Source: an uncultured Desulfovibrio sp.
Lineage (GTDB): Bacteria > Desulfobacterota > Desulfovibrionia > Desulfovibrionales > Desulfovibrionaceae
Assembly (NCBI GenBank): GCA_945871415.1
Contig: CAMBWG010000114.1
Span: 1-7,000, forward strand
Length of the DNA stretch: 7,000 nucleotides
Direction: 5' to 3'
The notes below the pieces were generated by a model that saw only the letters and a program-made list of their open reading frames with translations, had not been told where the DNA came from and searched no databases. The stretch's first letter is position 1, and every line of letters starts with the position of its first letter. The translations under genes were made by a program, and so were the position numbers. Below are positions 1 through 5,487 of this stretch, one piece after another.

Positions 1-174
1 GACGAAAATCTTCTCCGCATCCGCATCCCCTTTACGCGCGGCTCGGCGCAGGACTGTCTGCGACATCTCACGCGCATGAACATCAATCCGCTGACGCTGT
101 GGCCTGCCCGCGAAGGCGCCTGCCTGCTTGCCAACATCGCCATGCAGATCGAAGGCTATCATACGTTCTGGTAA
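1..174 (+). CDS. FRG-domain-like protein, C-terminal fragment
   Basis: The reading frame is open from the first base and ends at TAA 172-174, leaving the last 57 residues of a gene that begins outside the window. The fragment has a hydrophobic/basic strand followed by Ile-Pro (residues 9-10), a helix with a Leu-x-x-Leu spacing (20-23), then Met-Asn-Ile-Asn (26-29), a Leu-Thr-Leu-Trp-Pro block (31-35) and a Gly at 39. From memory, this order resembles the end of the FRG domain, where an Ile-Pro strand is followed by a helix, a 'Met-x-Ile-x-x-x-x-Leu-Phe-Pro' turn and a Gly-containing helix. The domain is named for an Phe-Arg-Gly motif that would lie upstream, outside the window, and its biochemical role is not settled. 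The protein ends about 15 residues after the domain. The gene converges on ffs and argB. No T-rich terminator follows it on the plus strand. That the ORF is real is fairly sure; the family is a moderate guess. Confidence 0.6.
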   Translation, partial: DENLLRIRIPFTRGSAQDCLRHLTRMNINPLTLWPAREGACLLANIAMQIEGYHTFW

Positions 175-218
175 CGATCGCCGCGACTGCCGGGGCCCCG
201 CCCGGCATTTGCCGGGGC

Positions 219-260
219 AAAAAACGCGGAAACCGCGAACATTGCTGTTCGCGGTTTCCG
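219..260 (-). terminator. Intrinsic terminator of ffs (and argB read-through)
   Basis: Bases 227-240 and 247-260 form a perfect 14-bp inverted repeat with a 6-base loop (241-246). Read on the minus strand, the stem is followed by CG and then six T (224 down to 219). This is a textbook Rho-independent terminator for minus-strand transcription and begins one or two bases after the end of the SRP RNA. On the plus strand no T run follows the stem, so it should not stop the convergent FRG-like gene efficiently. Confidence 0.88.
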
Positions 261-261
261 T

Positions 262-346
262 GGGCCGGGCACCCGGCAACATCTGTTACCGCTGCTTTCT
301 TTCGAACCTGACGGGGTTGGCAGTGCGGCCGCCGCCCGGCTTGGCC
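262..346 (-). ncRNA. ffs: Small signal recognition particle RNA (4.5S-type)
   Basis: This is the RNA scaffold of the signal recognition particle, which binds Ffh and targets nascent membrane and secreted proteins to FtsY and the translocon. On the minus strand the domain IV hairpin is clear: the CAGG side of the symmetric loop (complement of 307-310), a UUC-GAAA-GAA tip with a GNRA tetraloop (300-303), and the AGCAGC side (complement of 291-296). The molecule closes with a 7-bp terminal helix pairing 334-340 with 264-270. The length of about 80-85 nt fits the small bacterial form that lacks the Alu domain. The 5' end is estimated from the promoter (about 340-346) and the 3' end from the terminator that starts at 260, so both may be off by a few bases. 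The RNA lies 50 bases downstream of argB on the same strand but has its own promoter. Confidence 0.93.
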
Positions 347-348
347 TT

Positions 349-378
349 GCTCTAGCAGAGCCGGACGGCGCTTGTCAA
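349..378 (-). promoter_or_regulatory. Sigma-70 promoter of ffs
   Basis: Read on the minus strand, a perfect consensus -35 box TTGACA lies at 378-373, and 18 bases later a TAGAGC sequence (354-349) is the best -10 candidate; its first two bases match consensus and the rest is weak. This would start transcription near 340-343, exactly where the SRP RNA terminal helix begins. It lies between the argB stop (396) and ffs, so the RNA can be made independently of argB. Confidence 0.65.
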
Positions 379-395
379 GCCCGGAAAGACACAGC

Positions 396-1178
396 TCAGT
401 TTTCGATGACGGTACCCAGAGCCTCGCCGTCGCGCAGAAAACGCAGCAGGCTGGAGGGCTGCCGCCCATCAAGGATAAGCGAACGCCCGCAGCCCCGATC
501 CAGCGCATGCAGACAGGACTGCACCTTGGGAATCATGCCGCCGTTGATGACGTCACTCTCGATCAGGCGCTGCACTTCCGCCCTGTTGAGACGCGGCAAC
601 AGCTGCCTGTCGCCGTCCAGCACGCCCGGCACATCGGAAATGAGCACAAAGCAGTCGGCGCTCAGCGCCCCGGCCACAGCGCCCGCGGCCGTATCGGCAT
701 TGACATTGAGGGCCTGTCCCTGCGGACCGGAAGCCACCGGCGCAACCACGGGCACAAAGCCGCCATCGAGCAGGCAGGCCAGCAGGGAGGCATCCACCTC
801 CGTCACATCGCCCACCAGCCCCAGCGCGGCATCCTTGATCCGGGCGCGCAGCAGACCGCCGTCACGGCCGCTGACACCGGCGGCGCGACAACCGGCAGCC
901 GCAAGACGGGCGACCACGTCCTTGTTGACCTGACCGCACAGCACCATTTCCACGGCTTCCATTGTGGCTGCATCCGTCACGCGCAGCCCCTTCTCAAAAC
1001 GGCTTTCAATATGCAGCCGCTGCAACAGCGCGCCAATCTGCGGACCGCCGCCATGCACCACGACCAGCTTCTCGCCGTCCTGCTGCAAACGCGTCACATC
1101 GTCGGCAAAGGCCGCGCACAACTCTTCCTTGTCCATAGCGTGTCCGCCGAATTTCACGACGACGGTTTCCTGTTTCAT
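396..1178 (-). CDS. argB: Acetylglutamate kinase
   Basis: This enzyme phosphorylates N-acetyl-L-glutamate with ATP, the second step of arginine biosynthesis, in the cytoplasm. The 260-residue protein shows the amino acid kinase fold motifs: Lys-Phe-Gly-Gly (9-12, with phosphate-binding Lys9), the glycine-rich His-Gly-Gly-Gly-Pro-Gln-Ile loop (42-48), Gly-Leu-Arg-Val-Thr-Asp (64-69, substrate binding), Asn-Val-Asn-Ala-Asp (158-162, with the organising Asp162), Ser-Asp-Val-Pro-Gly-Val (181-186) and Gly-Gly-Met-Ile-Pro-Lys-Val (213-219, with the second catalytic Lys218). The ATG at 1178 is supported by an AGGGAG ribosome site 8 bases upstream (1187-1192). The protein starts directly at the first beta strand and so lacks the roughly 20-30-residue N-terminal helix through which arginine-inhibited hexameric kinases associate; its body otherwise resembles those enzymes more than the E. 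coli one. It is followed by ffs without an intervening terminator. Confidence 0.97.
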   Translation of the reverse strand: MKQETVVVKFGGHAMDKEELCAAFADDVTRLQQDGEKLVVVHGGGPQIGALLQRLHIESRFEKGLRVTDAATMEAVEMVLCGQVNKDVVARLAAAGCRAAGVSGRDGGLLRARIKDAALGLVGDVTEVDASLLACLLDGGFVPVVAPVASGPQGQALNVNADTAAGAVAGALSADCFVLISDVPGVLDGDRQLLPRLNRAEVQRLIESDVINGGMIPKVQSCLHALDRGCGRSLILDGRQPSSLLRFLRDGEALGTVIEN

Positions 1179-1222
1179 AGTCTTTTCTCCCTGTATGTCA
1201 GAAACGGATGAAACAAGGTAGC

Positions 1223-1228
1223 ATCATA
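1223..1228 (-). promoter_or_regulatory. Candidate -10 box for argB
   Basis: Within an AT-rich island (about 1205-1252) that stands out from the GC-rich surroundings, the minus strand carries TATGAT (five of six matches to TATAAT) 45 bases before the argB ATG. No good -35 box lies 16-18 bases upstream, where the sequence is only T-rich, so this is a plausible but unproven promoter that may depend on an activator. Confidence 0.35.
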
Positions 1229-1251
1229 TTTAGAATACCTTCAGTAAAATG

Positions 1252-1362
1252 CATACGGCCTGTCGTTTCGCAGAAAAAACGCGGTTTTTCCGCTCACTTT
1301 GGGCCGGGCGGCCCTGTGCCGCCGCCTCGCGTTTCACCTTTTTCAAAGTTGAAACGCTCTAA
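1252..1362. repeat. Interspersed intergenic repeat, copy A
   Basis: This 111-bp stretch is repeated in the same orientation at 5488-5597 (copy B). The first 20 bases are identical, and a second 45-base block (about 1304-1348) differs from copy B at only three positions; the middle (about 1272-1303) has diverged. Two hairpins are recognisable: a GC-rich one with 6-bp arms GGCGGC/GCCGCC around a CTGTG loop, and a terminal one with arms 1329-1336 and 1350-1357 (GCGTTTCA/TGAAACGC). At the seventh pair of the terminal hairpin, copy A has C-G where copy B has T-A. The element ends in GCTCTAA. It encodes no convincing protein and no inverted terminal repeats or transposase are seen, so a REP/BIME-like or MITE-like dispersed element is the best description. 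Confidence 0.8.
1274..1293 (-). terminator. Weak minus-strand terminator inside repeat copy A
   Basis: On the minus strand a 4-bp GCGG/CCGC stem (1290-1293 with 1281-1284) with an A5 loop is followed by G and six T (1279 down to 1274). It lies where it could separate the transcript of the TPR and 112-residue genes from argB. The stem is short, and copy B lacks the feature, so it may be fortuitous. Confidence 0.35.
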
Positions 1363-1410
1363 AATATCACGCATGCCCCTTGAAAAAGCACGCTGGAGAA
1401 GAATTGGGAC

Positions 1411-1524
1411 GGGGGGAAGGCCCCTCTCGTGCGGGCAGCGACCGGATGGCGGCCGCAGGCCGTGCTCGTTGCGACGCAGGAAGCTACGGGCATCGACAGA
1501 GAGATGAGGGCTTTCCTTCCCCCC
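1411..1524. other. Nested inverted-repeat structure, possible structured RNA
   Basis: A perfect 10-bp inverted repeat, GGGGGGAAGG (1411-1420) and CCTTCCCCCC (1515-1524), encloses 94 bases that hold three more nested pairings: CCCTC with GAGGG (1422-1426, 1506-1510), a 7-bp helix with one G-U pair between 1435-1441 and 1466-1472, and CGGCC/GGCCG around a GCA loop (1450-1462). All four stack in one axis, as in a long hairpin RNA. No T run follows on either strand, so it is not a simple terminator. It matches no RNA family I recognise, and I cannot say which strand, if any, is transcribed. It may be part of a larger repeat that includes copy A. Confidence 0.45.
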
Positions 1525-1532
1525 GGAAAATA

Positions 1533-1555
1533 CGATTTACCTCAACACGCTCTAA
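1533..1555. repeat. Possible truncated remnant of the 110-bp repeat
   Basis: The sequence resembles the left hairpin arm of the repeat (CGATTTACC against CGTTTTACC in copy B), followed directly by the repeat's end, ACGCTCTAA (1547-1555), and then by TGCCCG where copy B has CGCCCG. The hairpin loop and right arm are missing. The CTA at 1552-1554 is the stop codon (TAG on the minus strand) of the 112-residue gene. The match is short and could be chance. Confidence 0.35.
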
Positions 1556-1890
1556 TGCCCGGAATAGTCCAGCACGTTGTTGAGCGGCGCGGCGCTGGAA
1601 TGCAGCACTCCGTCGCGAAAGGCATGGCGCGTCAGACGCCAGTTTTCCATATCAAGCACGTCCAGCTTGCCCTGCGGCATGCCCGCAGCCGTGCGCAGGG
1701 CGGCAACCGTCTCATCTTCGGGGAAATAGCTTCCTTCAAAAGAAATACGCAGCATGTCGCCATCGCGTTCCAGCAGAGGGATGTCGTCCGTATCGGGCAG
1801 AGCGTCCGCCAGCGCGGCGCGCAGGGCTTCTTCCAGCGCGGCATCGGCAGGGTAGACATGCCCGTACACTTTTATGAGAGGATCACGCAT
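1552..1890 (-). CDS. Uncharacterised 112-residue cytoplasmic protein
   Basis: I do not recognise this family. The 112-residue product is acidic, has no signal peptide or membrane segment, and shows an N-terminal Ala/Glu-rich helix (about 15-31), then beta-like segments around Met-Leu-Arg-Ile-Ser-Phe-Glu (46-52) and Lys-Leu-Asp-Val-Leu-Asp (74-79), suggesting a small alpha/beta domain. Its ATG (1890-1888) overlaps the TGA of the TPR gene (1892-1890) by one base, so ribosomes can re-initiate directly; a GAGG sequence just upstream could serve as ribosome site. The tight coupling is the main evidence that it is real and that it acts with the TPR protein. Its TAG stop lies in a possible remnant of the intergenic repeat. 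The next gene on this strand is argB, 373 bases away. Confidence 0.75.
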   Translation of the reverse strand: MRDPLIKVYGHVYPADAALEEALRAALADALPDTDDIPLLERDGDMLRISFEGSYFPEDETVAALRTAAGMPQGKLDVLDMENWRLTRHAFRDGVLHSSAAPLNNVLDYSGH

Positions 1891-3227
1891 CAGGGCCTCG
1901 GAGAAAAGACAAAGGGATCAGGCAGAGGATAGACACGCACAGGAACCTGACGGGCCACGGCGCGCGCCGTTTCCGCCGTTACCGGCGGCCAGACGGGCAC
2001 ATCCCGCCGCGCTTCCACATCCAGAGCGGGCAGACGCGGCGGCAGGGTGGCCGCCGCGGGTTCCGGCAATCCGTCGGGCGGCAGACACTGCCCGCGTCCG
2101 CGCACGGCGGCCAGTCCCTCGCAATCCCCCAGCGCGCAGGCGGCCGTCAAATCCTCGCACATGCCGTCGGTATTGCCGCGCAGCATACGCAGCGCCCCCC
2201 GGGCGCGCAAAATACCGCGCCGCAGAGCGTCGTGTGCCGCGGACCCCACCGGCGCGGGCGTAGCCCGCAGAGCCGCATCCAGATCTTCTTCCGCCAGGGC
2301 CAGCTGCTGCAGACGCCAGTGCGCCAGCGCGCGCACATAGCGGGCCCGCGTCATGTCCGGAGCACGGCGCAACGCAGCCGAGGCTGCTTCCATGCACTGC
2401 TGCGGCAAGCCGGCGCGCAGACGCGCCTCCGCCAGCAACAGACGCACAAGGGCGCTTTCCGGCACGCGCTCCGCCAGTTCCTCCAGCAGAGGCATGCTCT
2501 GCGCTCCGGCAAGCCAGCTTTCGGCCGCTTCCGGCAGGAGCTGCCGCACATCTCCCAGCAGGGCCTGCACGGCACATGCCGCCGCGCGCCGCTGTTCCAA
2601 ATCCGTGTTGTCTGTGCCGAGCGTCTGCACCGCCTGCTCCATTTCCGTCAGGAGGCGTTGCCAGACAGCCGCCTGCTCGCTGTCCGCCAGCAGGCGCGCA
2701 ATACGTTCCCGGGCGTCAGGCAGGGCGCGCACAGTAATGGTAACCGCCCCGGGGCGCAGAACGCACATGGCCGGCGTCCCCGCCGCATCCAGAGGCACGC
2801 CCGGATCAGACGGAGGCGGCTCGCAGACCCGGAGCGCCCCGCGGGAAACATCACTGGCGGCTGCCGCCAGGGCCAGCCGGAACTGCGCGGGGAAAGGTCC
2901 GGCCTCGAGCTCCCCGACACCGGGCAGCCGGGGGGCGACCAGGGCCAGCGCACGCAGCCAGCCCTGCCCCACGGCCCGCCAGTAAAGAACCTCACGTTCA
3001 TCCCCCTGCGCCGCCTGTGGCACCATGATACGCAGCGCCGCAGGCTCAAAAGCGACCTCGGTACGAGCCGGAAGACTCGCCGGAAGCACAAGAAAGAACA
3101 GCAGACAGAGGACAGACAGCCCCACGGGACGCAAAAACCCGCCGCACCCCTTCACGCCCCCGGAAAGAGGACGTGAAAGGATGCGACGGGCGACACCATC
3201 GTTCCAAAAACGGGAGGCAGGCTTCAT
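1890..3227 (-). CDS. Exported or membrane-anchored TPR-repeat protein
   Basis: This 445-residue protein is probably a periplasmic or envelope-bound scaffold; its partner is unknown. A basic N-terminus is followed by a strongly hydrophobic segment (about residues 35-50) ending in Ala-Ser-Leu-Pro-Ala, which fits a signal peptide cut near 54 or an N-terminal anchor. Residues 60-200 form an Ala/Pro-rich domain I cannot assign. Two tetratricopeptide repeats are clear (about 253-292 and 293-324, with the Ala-Leu-Arg-x-x-Pro ends), and a third degenerate one lies at about 332-372. The last 60 residues are proline-rich. The start at 3227 is chosen because an AGGTG site lies 7 bases upstream (3235-3239) and it precedes the signal segment; the frame stays open 68 codons further to 3431, but that stretch is Arg/Cys-rich and unlike protein. 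A GTG at residue 25 would give a more usual signal length. It is translationally coupled to the 112-residue gene. Confidence 0.82.
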   Translation of the reverse strand: MKPASRFWNDGVARRILSRPLSGGVKGCGGFLRPVGLSVLCLLFFLVLPASLPARTEVAFEPAALRIMVPQAAQGDEREVLYWRAVGQGWLRALALVAPRLPGVGELEAGPFPAQFRLALAAAASDVSRGALRVCEPPPSDPGVPLDAAGTPAMCVLRPGAVTITVRALPDARERIARLLADSEQAAVWQRLLTEMEQAVQTLGTDNTDLEQRRAAACAVQALLGDVRQLLPEAAESWLAGAQSMPLLEELAERVPESALVRLLLAEARLRAGLPQQCMEAASAALRRAPDMTRARYVRALAHWRLQQLALAEEDLDAALRATPAPVGSAAHDALRRGILRARGALRMLRGNTDGMCEDLTAACALGDCEGLAAVRGRGQCLPPDGLPEPAAATLPPRLPALDVEARRDVPVWPPVTAETARAVARQVPVRVYPLPDPFVFSPRP

Positions 3228-3443
3228 GTTAAAGCACCTGCAAGAGAACGGCATCAAACCTGCGGCAATGGCGACGGCGGCGCGCCCGCAGAGCGGCGCG
3301 CGGTCTGCCGCCCGTCCCCGGCTCCCGGTCGTTTCCGAGAACAGAACCTCCCGGCGGGAACGACCTCCGGCGCAACTGCGTCCGGGCTCGTCCCTGCCGG
3401 TACGGCACTGCCGCATATGGCATGGCTTCAACGGACAGCCGCG
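3228..3443. other. Gene-free stretch between lipoprotein and TPR genes
   Basis: This 216-base stretch is very GC-rich. It holds a perfect 7-bp inverted repeat GCGCGCC/GGCGCGC (3280-3286, 3295-3301) and an imperfect one between 3327-3336 and 3357-3365 (GGTCGTTTCC against GGAACGACC, one bulge). Neither is followed by T residues on the minus strand, so no intrinsic terminator is seen between the two genes. No convincing promoter was found either. The lipoprotein and TPR genes may therefore share a transcript with a structured leader before the TPR gene. Confidence 0.4.
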
Positions 3444-4025
3444 CTAATGAGACACGGTCTGCTTGATCTTGGCGGCCATGGGCTGCACGAGATCGAGCAT
3501 GGTCTGACGCATCAGGTCGTCGGCAACCGAACCGCCGGGCAATCCGTTGCGGCTCTGGCCGGAAGTCAGGGTTTCGCTCGAAACCTTGCCGCTGCGGCTG
3601 GCCAGCACGTAGGTGGCGCGCATGCCGGTCGTCAGTTCGGTGGACGAAACTTCCTTAATCCAGACCTCTTCCAGCTTGCCGGTAATGATGTAATCCGGGT
3701 TGCCGCTGCGGGCCTGACCGGGGGTCAGAGCATAGGAGACCTGCAGGCCGGCGCGGGTCAGTTCATCGGCAAGACCGCGGCTGACCCACTGGGCCACGTC
3801 TTCGGTCGCTACAAAGGCCGAACCGTCACGGCGCGTGCCAAGGTTGGCATCCATGCGCTTATCCTCAAAGGGGACAACACTGATACGCGGCGCATTGGGC
3901 GCGGGCAGCACCGATACCCCGGGCTGCGGCAGGGGCAGCAAACGGACGGTATTGCTCGGGCCGCACGCCGAAAGCAGCAGGGCCAGCGACAGGACAAAAA
4001 GCGGCGCAAGGCGGATCAGTTTCAT
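3444..4025 (-). CDS. Lipoprotein, YajG-like family
   Basis: The 193-residue product begins with a classic lipoprotein signal: Lys2 and Arg5, a hydrophobic core (6-19), and the lipobox Leu-Ser-Ala-Cys with lipidated Cys21 followed by Gly. It should be anchored to an envelope membrane. The mature part has a Pro-rich linker (about 24-43), then a beta strand and Asp-Lys-Arg-Met-Asp (about 54-58), a Thr-Glu-Asp-Val-x-x-Trp-Val helix with Leu-Ala-Asp-Glu-Leu (about 73-88), and a strand region Asp-Tyr-Ile-Ile-Thr-Gly-Lys-Leu (about 105-112). This order recalls the YajG family of uncharacterised lipoproteins; the match is from memory and only moderate. The frame is open upstream to a TTG at 4058, but the ATG at 4025 gives the proper signal peptide and has a GAG about 6 bases before it. 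It diverges from serS and precedes the TPR gene. Confidence 0.85.
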   Translation of the reverse strand: MKLIRLAPLFVLSLALLLSACGPSNTVRLLPLPQPGVSVLPAPNAPRISVVPFEDKRMDANLGTRRDGSAFVATEDVAQWVSRGLADELTRAGLQVSYALTPGQARSGNPDYIITGKLEEVWIKEVSSTELTTGMRATYVLASRSGKVSSETLTSGQSRNGLPGGSVADDLMRQTMLDLVQPMAAKIKQTVSH

Positions 4026-4072
4026 AATCATCTCACACATGGGGTTGAAGTTTGTCAAAAGTCCAGAGAATT

Positions 4073-4101
4073 TCTATATACGTTCCTTTGCCTTCTTGCA
4101 A
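4073..4101 (-). promoter_or_regulatory. Sigma-70 promoter of the lipoprotein gene
   Basis: On the minus strand TTGCAA (4101-4096) and TATAGA (4078-4073) are separated by exactly 17 bases, a strong sigma-70 arrangement in an otherwise GC-rich region. Transcription should start near 4066, giving a 5' leader of about 40 bases before the ATG at 4025. Confidence 0.7.
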
Positions 4102-4109
4102 GGCAAGGG
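4085..4109. repeat. Inverted repeat over the divergent -35 region, possible operator
   Basis: Bases 4085-4094 and 4100-4109 are inverted repeats of 10 bp with one mismatched pair (T4087 with G4107) around a 5-base spacer; the 7-bp core is TTGCCTT/AAGGCAA. The right arm shares its first two bases with the lipoprotein -35 box (4096-4101), and the spacer holds the rest. The symmetry and position suit a dimeric regulator, although a hairpin in a leader transcript is also possible. No known regulator site is recognised. Confidence 0.4.
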
Positions 4110-4125
4110 GCGGGGATGATACCGT
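4096..4125 (+). promoter_or_regulatory. Weak candidate promoter for serS
   Basis: TTGCAA is its own reverse complement, so the same bases (4096-4101) can serve as a plus-strand -35 box. Eighteen bases later lies TACCGT (4120-4125), preceded by an extended -10 TG (4117-4118). Only three of six -10 bases match consensus. Nothing better was seen in the 100 bases before serS. Confidence 0.25.
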
Positions 4126-4200
4126 GCAGCGTCGTCAATGCCGGTCCGGCGTCGCCGCAGACCGCTGATCAGACAGAAAATGCCGTAGGAGCACAAATTC

Positions 4201-5475
4201 ATGATTGACCTCAAACTGGTGCAGAAAAATCCCGAACTGCTGGCAAAGGCCCTTGCCGACCGCCATTCTTCCCTGAGCGTGGACGAATTTCTCAAGCTGG
4301 ACGGTCGTCGCCGTGCCCTGCTGGCCGAAGTGGAAGCCCTGAAGCAGAAACAGAATGCCGCCTCCCGCGAGGTTGCCCAGCTCAAACGCGAGGGCAAGGA
4401 CGCGGCCCACATGATGGCGGAACTGGGCGAACTGTCCGACCGCATCAAGGCGCTGGACACCCAGACCGCCGCGGCCAGGGCCGCCGTGGAGGAATGGCTT
4501 ATGGGCGTTCCCAATATTCCCGACGAAAGCACTCCCGTAGGCAAGGACGAAACGGAAAATCCCGAGCGCCTGCGCTGGGGCTCGCCGCGCGAATTCGACT
4601 TCCCGCCCAAACAGCACTGGGAAGTGGGTATGGCTCTGCGCGGTCTGGACTTCGATCGCGCCGCCAAACTGGCGGGCAGCCGCTTTGTGGTGTATCAGGG
4701 CTGGGCGGCGCGTCTGGATCGCGCGCTGGTCAACTTCTTTCTCGATCAGCATACCCTGCACGAGGACTATATCGAAGTCTGCCCTCCCTTCATGGTCAAC
4801 CGCGCCACTATGACCGGCACAGGACAGCTGCCCAAATTTGAGGAAGATCTCTTCAAGATGCCCGCCTGGGACTACTACCTTATTCCCACGGCCGAAGTGC
4901 CTCTGACGAATCTGCACGCAGGCGAAGTGCTGGATGAAAGCGATCTGCCCCGCGCCTATTGCGCGGCCACGCCCTGCTTCCGCTCCGAAGCGGGAGCCGC
5001 CGGCAAGGATACGCGCGGACTTATCCGCCTGCATCAGTTCACCAAGGTGGAAATGGTGCGCTTTGCCCACCCCGACGACAGCATGAATCAGCTGGAAATC
5101 ATGGTGGGGCATGCCCGCAACCTGCTGGAACTGCTGGAGCTGCCCTACCGCGTCATTTCCCTCTGCACCGGCGATCTGGGCTTCGGTTCCACAAAAACCT
5201 ATGATGTGGAAGTCTGGCTTCCCGCCCAGAATACCTACCGGGAAATCTCGTCCTGCTCCAATTGCAAGGACTTCCAGGCCCGCCGCGCGGATATCCGCTT
5301 CAAGCCCAGGGGCGGCAAGACGGCCTATGCCCACACCCTCAACGGCTCCGGTCTGCCCACCGGCCGCACCCTGGCCGCCATTCTTGAAAACTATCAGCAG
5401 AAGGACGGCAGCGTCGTCATTCCCAAGGCTCTTGTCCCCTACATGGGCGGCCAGGAAGTCATCGAACCTAAATAG
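4201..5475 (+). CDS. serS: Seryl-tRNA synthetase
   Basis: This class II enzyme activates serine with ATP and loads tRNA-Ser, and also tRNA-Sec where present, in the cytoplasm. The 424 residues match the usual bacterial length of about 420-430. Residues 27-100 form the long antiparallel coiled-coil arm that grips the tRNA variable arm. In the catalytic domain, Thr-Ala-Glu (230-232) binds serine, motif 2 begins at Phe-Arg-Ser-Glu (260-263) and runs to Thr-Lys-Val-Glu (281-284), a conserved Glu-Ile-Ser-Ser-Cys-Ser-Asn-Cys (348-355) with Asp-Phe-Gln-Ala-Arg-Arg (357-362) follows, and motif 3 is Gly-Ser-Gly-Leu-Pro-Thr-Gly-Arg (382-389). All key residues are present. The ATG is set by an AGGAG site 9 bases upstream (4187-4191). 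It is divergent from the lipoprotein gene and is followed after 12 bases by repeat copy B and a terminator-like region, so it probably forms a single-gene transcript. Confidence 0.98.
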   Translation: MIDLKLVQKNPELLAKALADRHSSLSVDEFLKLDGRRRALLAEVEALKQKQNAASREVAQLKREGKDAAHMMAELGELSDRIKALDTQTAAARAAVEEWLMGVPNIPDESTPVGKDETENPERLRWGSPREFDFPPKQHWEVGMALRGLDFDRAAKLAGSRFVVYQGWAARLDRALVNFFLDQHTLHEDYIEVCPPFMVNRATMTGTGQLPKFEEDLFKMPAWDYYLIPTAEVPLTNLHAGEVLDESDLPRAYCAATPCFRSEAGAAGKDTRGLIRLHQFTKVEMVRFAHPDDSMNQLEIMVGHARNLLELLELPYRVISLCTGDLGFGSTKTYDVEVWLPAQNTYREISSCSNCKDFQARRADIRFKPRGGKTAYAHTLNGSGLPTGRTLAAILENYQQKDGSVVIPKALVPYMGGQEVIEPK

Positions 5476-5487
5476 CGCTTTTCAAAT

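Noticed and set aside
190..218. A plus-strand terminator for the FRG-like gene using the CCCGGC/GCCGGG hairpin (201-216)
   Set aside because: The stem is only 6 bp and is followed by GGC and A residues, not T.
372..1211. A 279-codon open frame on the plus strand opposite argB
   Set aside because: argB on the minus strand has full kinase motifs and a ribosome site. The opposite product is rich in His, Gln and Arg and resembles no protein.
1230..1250. A possible arginine-repressor box upstream of argB (TGAA and ATTC half-sites)
   Set aside because: The half-sites are three bases apart instead of the roughly six expected between them in an ARG box, and the flanks do not match.
1411..1524. The nested structure as 6S RNA
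   Set aside because: It is too short for the usual 6S length of about 180 nt, and the central open bubble is not evident.
1208..1932. Several short plus-strand open frames between argB and the TPR gene
   Set aside because: They cross repeat copy A, the 114-nt structure and the antisense of the 112-residue gene, with Arg-rich products and no convincing starts.
2232..3176. A 314-codon open frame on the plus strand opposite the TPR gene
   Set aside because: It is Arg/Gln/His-rich without domains or a ribosome site, while the minus-strand frame has a signal segment, TPR repeats and coupling to the next gene.
3326..3345. A possible third trace of the repeat head (GTCGTTTC followed by a GAACA-like end)
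   Set aside because: Only about 12 of 16 bases match, and no other part of the repeat lies nearby, so chance is the simpler explanation.
3228..3431. A 68-codon N-terminal extension of the TPR protein
   Set aside because: It would put a long Arg/Cys-rich stretch before the signal segment, and the downstream ATG has a proper ribosome site.
4135..5334. A 399-codon open frame on the minus strand opposite serS
   Set aside because: It lies entirely across serS and its upstream region, whose plus-strand product has every class II synthetase motif. The minus-strand product is low-complexity, His/Gly/Gln-rich and has no ribosome site; it is a GC-driven shadow.
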